DNA of 64,000 nucleotides, taken from Tubulanus polymorphus (taxonomy: Eukaryota; Nemertea; Palaeonemertea; Tubulaniformes; Tubulanidae). The first letter of the stretch is position 1. Every line of letters starts with the position of its first letter. The stretch covers positions 9,357,414 through 9,421,413 of the forward strand of contig NC_134034.1 of NCBI RefSeq assembly GCF_964204645.1, written 5' to 3'. This document shows positions 57,001 to 64,000 of the stretch, one piece after another. The notes beneath the pieces were generated by a model. It did not search any database. It was not told where the DNA came from and was given only the letters and a program-made list of their open reading frames with translations. Made by a program: the position numbers and the translations under genes.

Positions 57001-58137
57001 GGTTAGTTCAGTAGATTCGGGAGAACTAGAGAACGGGAACTAGAGAACTAGACGGGAGTGAGAGCTAAGTCAAGTCCAGAGAAAAGCTAGTCAGGAGTAC
57101 CGAGATATCAGATCGGGAACCTACGGGAGAATAGCCGAGGGATTGGATCTGGATCAGACGGGTTGACTATAGGATTTACGCTGGATTGTAACTACACATT
57201 ATAGAAGACATTATGTATCGGATGATGGAATAAACATACACTCATATTATACAAGATAAAGGCAAACTACTGAGTTAAGTATACTTTTATATCCCGGATT
57301 CTAGAGCTAGGCACGATAGTCTAAATCAGAGTTATCGTAGCGAAATCGACGACCACACTCATATCGTTTCAACTGAGTTCTCTGATTCTCAAATCAGTGA
57401 AATATTTACAGCAGTCCCAACGCTACCGAGATCTCTGATTCTTAACGGTGAAATATTTACAGCAGTCTCAACGATACCCAAGTTCCTTGATTCTAAATAA
57501 TAGGAGAATCTAGAAAGTTTCCTGTTTCTTAAGTCGGTACAATAATCAGCCCAACGCTAGCAAGCGTTCCCCGATTCTCAACTCGGAGAGATATTTACAG
57601 TGCGATCGTGATCAGGTTGCCTGATCCTCAACTCGGTTTATCTGTATATGTCTGATCAAACAAAATCTCAACGTGATTGGTTTATGAATGTTTCTCTATT
57701 TACTCACGTATTCTTGTTCCCAGGACGATTTCGGAAGCAGTGACCAACCACTGCAAAGCGGCCAGGACTCTTCACAATCAGCAACAAGAACTAAATCGAA
57801 AAAATAACGGTATCTTTCTAATCTAGATTGATTAAGGTTTGATGCAATTTCTTCAGCAAAAAATTTAAATGTTACGAACGAGTCTTTTTTCTGAATACTG
57901 AAGGCCAAAATTTTTGTCTTAAACGATAGCCGCATTCTAAATGGACTTTGATTGCAATCTTACTTCTCGAGAAAATCAATCCTGAACATGACGCACCACA
58001 TTGACGTCATATTCCTGACATATATAATCATATAATCATATAATCTACTCACTCGTTTTTCCTGTCGCAATATCGCAGTTATACAAAACAGCAACCGCAA
58101 CGAATATCAAAGTGTTACTGATGTTAATAAAAGCCAT
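54055..58137 (-). CDS. Single-pass membrane protein with MAM domain and PPxY-rich cytoplasmic tail
   Basis: Exons in gene order 58137-58053, 57790-57708, 56397-56092, 55340-55250, 54800-54702 and 54380-54055 join in phase to 329 residues. Residues 1-27 are a signal peptide. A MAM-type domain follows: DCEESWPLCSGW, then GRYVIFNGNSSG, IKCLSVTYAVNGTQAYRLSF and DDEKCG. A short Cys-containing stalk (ICNGCFSEKD) leads to a helix that spans an intron (YLGFI then AFPVVFFLYCCMC). The tail is basic at first, then Pro-rich with PPPQYSEF and PPPTYSEA; PPxY-like motifs typically bind WW domains of Nedd4-type ligases. I do not know a named family with this exact order; MAM-only receptors and Shisa/WBP1-like tails are the nearest comparisons. 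Adhesion receptor is inference. Confidence 0.75.
54878..55187. repeat. 60-bp minisatellite in the MAM/PPxY gene
   Basis: About five copies of a 60-bp unit, GTAGACTCCGCTCAAGTCGG then TTTGACTTGAGAGTGATATC. Being a multiple of three, it yields 20-residue periodic frames on both strands, but it is intronic. It sits 78 bp from an exon with a weak acceptor. Confidence 0.9.
55765..55985. repeat. Dispersed ~110-bp repeat, two tandem copies
   Basis: Units of the form ACTGATCATCGTCCACATTT, CACATGTGTTCAGGACTTCA, then AATGAACTACAAACACCAGA and AGACATTTTATCA. The same sequence recurs near 34555-34720, 40675-40755, 43395-43620, 50180-50290 and, inverted, 51385-51490 (with 60850-60940 as its duplicate). Confidence 0.8.
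56540..57640. repeat. Degenerate ~60-bp array interrupted by a probable solo LTR
   Basis: Units with GAGTTCCCTGATTCTTAACTC and GTGAAATATTTACAGCAGTC occur at 56540-56660 and again at 57360-57640. Between them (about 56663-57345) lies a 680-bp block that starts TGTTACGATTTAGC, has an AATAAA near 57229, and ends near CGACGACCACA. TG...CA ends and a poly(A) signal fit a solo LTR, but no target duplication was found, so this is tentative. Confidence 0.5.
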
Positions 58138-58404
58138 CAGAGAGAGTATTTAAACTACGCGCAACAAAATATATAACAGTCAAATAAATAGCGTTTTCCT
58201 CGTGTAGATTTCCTATACGTATATACGTGCAATGTTGAATTAATACTGAAAAACAAATAGGATTTTCCACATGCTTAAATACGCGACGGGTCACAGCATA
58301 TGACAATGAATTGGCCCGATGACGTATTTTGTACTATAAATAGCTCTCAACTCATTTTGTCCTCGACGCTATACGCGATCTTGTATAAGCCATAGTTACA
58401 AGAC

Positions 58405-59110
58405 GCGTTCACACGACGAAATTTAGACCGGCCTAAATTTGCAGGTCCGGTCTAAATTTGAACCGGACCACGTACGGACCCATTTAGACCGATCTAACTA
58501 GTTGTCGTTTGAACGCGGCTATAATCTCAATAGCGTAATGTGATTTCCGGTTCAGCTATATCTGCCTATTCATTCTCGTTTCGGTTTTTACATTTTCTAG
58601 ACACATTTTATTGACCTTTCTGCAAGAAAGATGGGTTTACTGTCTTGTAGTTAATTACTATAGGCGCGTTACACGACGAAATTTAGACCGGTCTAAATTT
58701 GGTCCGGTCCAATTTAGACCGGACCAAGCGTTCACACGGGCAAAAATACCGTTCCAAATTAGACCGGTCTAGTTTAAACCGGTCTGATTTGGCACGGTCT
58801 AAAAAAGCGAACCAGGTCCGGACAAAATTTTGGACCGGTCTAAATATGTGTGTGTGGACATAAACTGGTACCAGGTCCGGTCTAAATCGTAATTCTGAAT
58901 CTCTGCGGTATAGATGTCGCGACCTCTGCGGCAGAGTGTGAGTCCAGTTTATTAAGTTCTTAATGCTTTTATTACCGTTTATGTAATTATTCTTAAGAAC
59001 TGTTTTTCCTCCCTATACTATGGAAATGTTTGGAGCGTAATTCGTATTCGTATATCGTGATCATCATCCGTTTTACTGCCGTGCTTTGAACCGTGTTTAA
59101 ACGACACTTA
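58405..59110. mobile_element. Cluster of foldback sequences built on GGTCTAAATTT motifs
   Basis: ACGCGTTCACACGACGAAAT at 58407 is partly inverted at 58500-58517 (GTTGTCGTTTGAACGCGGC), suggesting one small element. A second start (GCGCGTTACACGACGAAATT at 58663) begins a longer region. TTTAGACCGG or its complement occurs around fifteen times. No coding capacity. Confidence 0.55.
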
Positions 59111-59357
59111 AGAGCGTTCACACGGCGTTTTGACACGCGGTGATAAAGTCACCGGGCCCACAAGATGTCGCCATCTGCTAAATGCGCCTGGATGAAGTCT
59201 TGCTTCCAGATTCGAAGTATAGCAAGACATTATTCATTTGACCAATTCGATCCTGTGTCAGGTTTATACATTTTTGCGGATGCGAATTCGATTTTATTCT
59301 ATCACCCCTAGACGAACTTTAATCAAATCTGAAACTGAATTTCATTATTTTTTTCAG

Positions 59358-61219
59358 TCATTGGGTTGTACGCTTTACAGTTTAGCATTTCTAGAATCAC
59401 CGTTCGAGCAAGTTTATCAAAGAGGTGACAGCCTGGCGCTGGCTGCGATCGGAGGAAATATTAAGTACCCTAACTCTCACATGTATGTATTTCATGAAGT
59501 CTTTTAACCCTCGTGGAACTTAAGTCCCAGTGGGTAAAAATCTGTTTACTGTTCATTTTTCTGTCGATCCGTCGATAGAATCGAATTTTTTTGGAAAGTT
59601 TTGAAAATGCTGCATTGGAGGGTCTTGATATTTGGTTTATACATGTGTATCTGCTTGTGTGATAAAATCAAAATGGCTGTCTGGTTGTTTGCTGAAATCC
59701 GCTCTTTTACTTGTTTTTGAAGTTTTCAAGGGAATTTTGTATTTCCATATATACCAGGGTACTGGTACTTATGCATTTTTTGTAACCTCTATAGATTGCA
59801 AAGTTGCTGCTCTATGACAGTGATGAGTCGATTAACGGTAGTTATATTCCGGAGGGTGTTGATTATCAGATTGTCAAGCAGAAATGCCGGTAATAGAAAA
59901 AGACTTTTCTTTTTCCAGCCCACTTTGGACTTGAGTTCTAGCAGCTATTGCGTTCACTTTTCGTCCGTCCAGTTATGAAAAAAGCCTACTGTCTGTCACA
60001 CATGCTCTCCGTGCGACGTTTTGGTCCGTAATTTCGTTAATAATCGGTTTATCTACCTTTATTATGCATCAATTTGTTCAGTGAGGAATTTGCATTCAGA
60101 AATAAACAACAATTTTCACTTAAGTTGTTTTTGTTTTCATTTATGCGCGATAGTTTACTCAGCATACGCTCGCGTAATGCTGAAAAATCCGCTCCGCGGA
60201 CGCTCGGAAACGTTACAGTGACGTCATCACCTGCTCATTAGCATATCAAAATACAGTAGGTGGCGCCACGTGACGGGCCATAAAAGCCGTTTTTCAGCAT
60301 TACGCGAGCGTATGCTAGGTAAACTATCGCTGATAGAAGAAAACACAAACAAATTTCTGCCAGTTCATGATTTATTTCTGAATGCAAATTCCTTACTGAA
60401 CAAATTGAAGCATAATATTTACAGATCAACCGATTAGTAACGAAATTACGGACCAAAACGTCGCACGAAAAGCATGTGTGACAGACAGTAACTGAATTAC
60501 GTTCTTCTTCGCTTCTAGATTCTAACCTGATTGTGATGCAGGTTCATCTGTTCCCGGAATTCAAGCCTGCCTCCGCAAAAAAACCTTAAAAGTCTTGAAA
60601 AACCATATTTTTTCAGAATAATACTTTCAGGAACATTTATTTGAAAAAATATATCTTTTGATACTCGGTATGACATTAGTATAACAAAGAAAAAGACATA
60701 ACCAAACCCCCTCCCATGTTAACCCTAATCAAATTTAAGAACAATTATCTCTTGGTCAATACTGGGATTTACAGGTATCAATCATTCAGTAGCCTGGATC
60801 ATTCCCTCCAGATAATCAGTTCACTTTAATTAAGTATAATGTGAAGTGCGGATTGTTCAGTTCTTGAAAGTGCTGATAAAATGTCTGATGTCTGGTGTTT
60901 GTAGCTCATTTTCAATTAAAACGGTCTGATGAAATCCTGAACAAGTGTACAACATAACCAAATTGGAGGAAATAGTGATAAAGTATTGATTGTGTGAGAG
61001 GTTCAGGTTCCAGGCTGCAATTTGATACCTGCTTTAATAACAAATGGTAAAAACGTATGTAACAAACATATTTTCTTGTTGATTTTTTCCAGCTATTCGG
61101 AGGAATTGATTAATTTAATCAGATGTATGTTGGTCGTCGATCTGGAGCAACGACCGTTCATTGACACAGTTATACAACACGTCGATAACCTGTTAATCGC
61201 GATGGAGAATCGAATTTAA
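59358..61219 (+). pseudogene. STK16 partial duplicate (last two exons only)
   Basis: Exons 59358-59482 and 61093-61219 are near-identical to STK16 exons 6 and 7 (GCTLYSLAFLESPFEQVYQ and LINLIRCMLVVDLEQRPF). The glycine loop, catalytic loop and DFG exons are absent upstream, where instead the GGTCTAAATTT foldback cluster is found. It cannot make a kinase. The reading frame is still open, consistent with youth. Confidence 0.9.
59989..60488. mobile_element. 500-bp foldback transposon with TA duplication and known empty site
   Basis: The element starts CTGTCTGTCACACATGCT and ends AGCATGTGTGACAGACAG. The inverted arms run over about 220 bp each (CGACGTTTTGGTCCGTAATT against its complement; TTATGCATCAATTTGTTCAG against its relative), giving mirror-image frames on the two strands. 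The unoccupied site in the first duplicate reads GCCTAACTGAATT near 51040, so the TA target and both element ends are fixed exactly. Confidence 0.93.
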
Positions 61220-63415
61220 ACCGGTTCGAACGACGACGCAAAAACACGATTAACCCTCCGAATTTCAGGGCACCGGAAAATAGAAAATATATGATCGTTG
61301 AAACTCGTCAAACTCGCTTAAAGTCGTCATAGTTGGAGGGCCATCATTATGACTTATCCAAGTGTACACTAAGTGAATTGTATTAGAAATACAAGTAAGG
61401 ACTCTCAATACTGTACTGTGAGGACTTATCCAATAACGAATTAAGTGAATTTGGCTAAACAGTGGGACCTCATGTTGAAAAAACTTCAACGCACAAAAAA
61501 AGATCTGTTTGCTTTAACCGATAGTTCTATATACAGTGGAACCTCGTAACAAGGAACTTCAGGAGACCAGAAAATCGGTTCGTTATAACCGATAGTTCTA
61601 TATACAGTGGAACCTCATTACCAGAAAATCTGTATCCAATATAGGATTAATCACATCTTTACATCTGGGTCAACATCATGCATATCCAGTATAGGATTTA
61701 AATCACATCTTTACACTTGGGTCAACATCGGTGCCATCAGAGAGTTTGTTGTATGAGGCTACATGTACTAAAACCAAACATGAATGATAAAACAAACTTA
61801 TAAAATACATTGCATTCACTGAATCTCACTCACTCAAAGTGTTTTAAACTGAACAATTAGTGCCAAGTAAATATTTAACTGTTCTGCTATGAATGCATGT
61901 TAAACTGATTATGATAAATGTTATAAATCTATTTTTTTAAAGATTACCGATATACTGTAAAAAAAACAACGATCCGATCATGACCGTTAGAATGTAATAG
62001 AATCTGATTATTTCATCCATTGATTTCCGAAAGAACTTCATTCTGGACCCATTTCCACAGTGGGTGGTGGTGATTAGATGATACTTTGTAGAAAGTATGG
62101 TAAAGAGTTAAACCCTTTCAGTGCTTGCCGGAGATGATTTGACAAATTTCAAAAAGTTAGTTACTAAACTGTTTGGCAGGTGCTGCCATCTTTCATTAGA
62201 GATAAAAACTAATTACCATACACCGCACTAAAAGGGTTAAGATATTAAAAATGAACTTTCTTGTCTCTAAGAGTTCGAGTTATTGAAAATTAGACGATTT
62301 CGACAAGTTTGAACGGATAGAAATGAACTCATTTCTAGAGTTTTAAAAAGTAAAAATGATCTATACTAATTTTGATTCTTCGAGAGTTCGAGTAATCGAA
62401 AAAAGAACTAATTTGAGAGTTAAAGTAATCGAAAATCTGACTCTAATTCAAAACTGTGTAACTGTATTCACAATCTTTCGAAAAAATTTCTCACTTTTTT
62501 GCACATGCGAACAATCTCAGGTATGACGGTACGACCACCTTTGGGCACTCGGCGTTAACCGTTAATGGCCCTGTTGTACATTTTTTGGTCGAATCTTTTC
62601 CGAATAAATGCGGAACTGGAGCTAATTTGTTTGTATATATTTGGTGGAGTTTAATCTAGTCATTTTGCATCTCAATGATATTACCCACCCAGAACTCAGT
62701 TCGTCAAGCCTCAGAGTAACGACTCAGAGAAACAAGAAACATGCTTTTGGCAGACAATGTTTCCTAGAAGATCAAACATGTTTCATTCTGTGTTTCCCTG
62801 CATTGTGTGCGACGTTCGGCTTCAATTGATAACTCAAATATTGTACTCTTCATGTGTTCACTATTTTACTATAGCACTGTAATATAATCCCCGGATCTGG
62901 GTCTAGATTATTTCGGTTTTGGGAATCCTAAATTATGACATTGATTAATCGATAGGAATCATATGTTGTATTTGTTTGATATCACTGATATTTGATAATC
63001 AAACACAATTAAATAAATGTTATAATAAATAAATGTTACGTTATATACGATACAGTATCTTGAAAGGTTTCATTTTCACCCACTCGGGCGCGCTGTGCTG
63101 TGGTCAGACGTCGTAATCGTAATCGTTATAATAATTGAGAGGATGGTTGCAGTTTCTTTGTAACCGCTTGGGGGCGCCGGATCAGCGATTGGTCGATAGT
63201 TAGTTTCATAATTGAAAGGCTGTTAATGATTGGCTAAATATAGTGCTTTGGGTCCAACACGAGGGATTCTCTGGAGGCCTGCTCCATTTTATCTTGGAAA
63301 ATCTTTTACGAACAACTCGAATGAAACAAACCCCTTTTTGCAAATATGTGTGGAATTCGGAAGAAAATGAACCCATAAAATTGAATTATTGTCTATAAAT
63401 TACGATATGGTTGTT
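61220..63415. other. Duplicate of the STK16-MAM intergenic stretch
   Basis: Non-coding copy of 51772-54054. It differs by one fewer ~68-bp repeat unit (near 61560), a few small deletions (e.g. near 62320 and 62545) and scattered substitutions. No gene is seen. Confidence 0.85.
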
Positions 63416-63870
63416 CTAACTAGGTTTTGCAACGGCAGGCATGTTGATAGCCTCCGAGTAAGTCGGTGGTGGTTGAGCGAACTCGGAATATTGAGGAGGG
63501 GGTGGGTATAACTGGGGCTGGGGTGGAGCTAGGGGTTCGAGCGGGGCTAAAGGCCGGGGTTGATATGTAGAAGGCGCCGGTGGAACTGCTGCCGGTGGTG
63601 GTGGTTGAGCGAACTCGGAATATTGAGGAGGGGGTGGGTATAACTGGGGCTGGGGTGGAGCTAGAGGTTCGAGCGGGGCCAAAGAACGGAGTTGATATGT
63701 AAAAGGCGCCGGTGGAACTGCTGCCGGTGGTGGTGGTTGTTGAATAGTGCCGCTGGCGGCGGTTGCTGTCGTAGTACAGCGCGTCGCCGACAGGTTCGTC
63801 GTGGTCGGCTGCAATGATTTCTTACGTGTTCCGCACATGCAGCAACAAAGGAAGAAAACGACAAGACATG
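63416..63870 (-). CDS. Second MAM/PPxY membrane protein gene, last exon (rest outside window)
   Basis: Paralogue of the last exon at 54055-54380. The acceptor lies at 63871-63873 and the exon begins within the membrane helix (LVVFFLCCCMC), then GTRKKSLQ and the Thr-rich and Pro-rich tail, ending in the same PPPTYSEAINMPAVAKPS. It has one extra 44-residue module (132 bp; from PPPPAAVPPAP to PPPPQYSEFAQ), so it carries an additional PPxY-like site. The basic juxtamembrane residues also differ slightly. Intactness of the upstream exons cannot be judged. Confidence 0.8.
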
Positions 63871-64000
63871 CTGAAAAAAAGAGATATTAAAAGAGATAGT
63901 AAAATATTTCGAATCATCCTGATATCGGTAGTGGTTTCATTTTCAGTCGGCTGATTAATCATTGCTAAAACTGTAAATATCATTGCATGTAACATTTTGT

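Larger units (their letters stand above)
59309..64000. repeat. Recent segmental duplication of 50366-54510, open at window end
   Basis: From GACGAACTTTAATCAAATCT onward the sequence follows 50366-54510 with only occasional substitutions. The offset is 8946 at the first shared exon and 9448 at the next; the 502-bp difference equals the 500-bp insertion at 59989-60488 plus its 2-bp target duplication. The left break lies within STK16 intron 5. The right end is outside the window. Confidence 0.95.

Noticed and set aside
56663-57345. Full LTR retrotransposon
   Set aside because: Only one LTR-like block is seen, with no gag/pol frames and no second LTR; kept only as a tentative solo LTR.
60021-60456. 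Two similar short proteins on opposite strands
   Set aside because: They are the same sequence read from the two arms of the 500-bp foldback element.

Overview
This is eukaryotic nuclear DNA from an invertebrate animal. Genes are split into many short exons with GT-AG introns, there is no operon structure, and intergenic and intronic DNA is AT-rich and full of minisatellites, foldback elements and LINE debris. The protein set suggests a spiralian (mollusc, brachiopod, annelid or relative) but does not prove it: an ADAM11/22/23-type protein, a receptor tyrosine phosphatase with fucolectin, EGF and FN3 modules, a CMPK2 with mitochondrial leader, and a C10orf67-type coiled-coil protein. I cannot name the species.

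Layout. 0.4-6.0 kb (+): last five coding exons of an ADAM22/23-like transmembrane protein with a long cytoplasmic tail; its introns carry 57-bp and 46-bp minisatellites. 6-12.5 kb: non-coding DNA with several DNA-transposon relics. 12.5-13.1 kb (-): a GPCR relic that keeps TM1 and TM6-TM7 only. 13.1-15.9 kb: a 5'-truncated LINE between two direct copies of a ~550-bp repeat. 17.3-18.9 kb (+): a three-exon gene for a small secreted six-cysteine peptide with the cysteine pattern of sea-anemone sodium-channel toxins and the related defensin-like peptides. 19.6-28.0 kb (-): a receptor tyrosine phosphatase gene with at least three apparent lesions, one of them a LINE fragment where the second half of an FN3 domain and the membrane segment should be. 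30.6-33.4 kb (+): CMPK2. 34.4-36.4 kb (-): COMMD3. 38.9-47.4 kb (-): a C10orf67-like coiled-coil gene. 47.8-51.8 kb (+): STK16, head to head with the previous gene over a 384-bp shared promoter. 54.1-58.1 kb (-): an unfamiliar single-pass membrane protein with one MAM domain and a proline-rich PPxY tail.

From 59.3 kb to the window end, the interval 50.36-54.5 kb is present a second time. This recent segmental duplication carries only the last two STK16 exons, now orphaned, and the last exon of a second MAM/PPxY gene. The second copy has gained a 500-bp foldback transposon whose empty site is preserved in the first copy, and an extra 44-residue proline-rich module.

Most intact genes are single housekeeping or signalling genes with no common pathway. 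The parts most worth a second look are the toxin/defensin-like peptide gene, the decaying phosphatase, the MAM/PPxY gene with its duplicate, and the palindrome in the divergent promoter. All exon borders were set by eye from splice sites and reading phase and may be off by a base or two.
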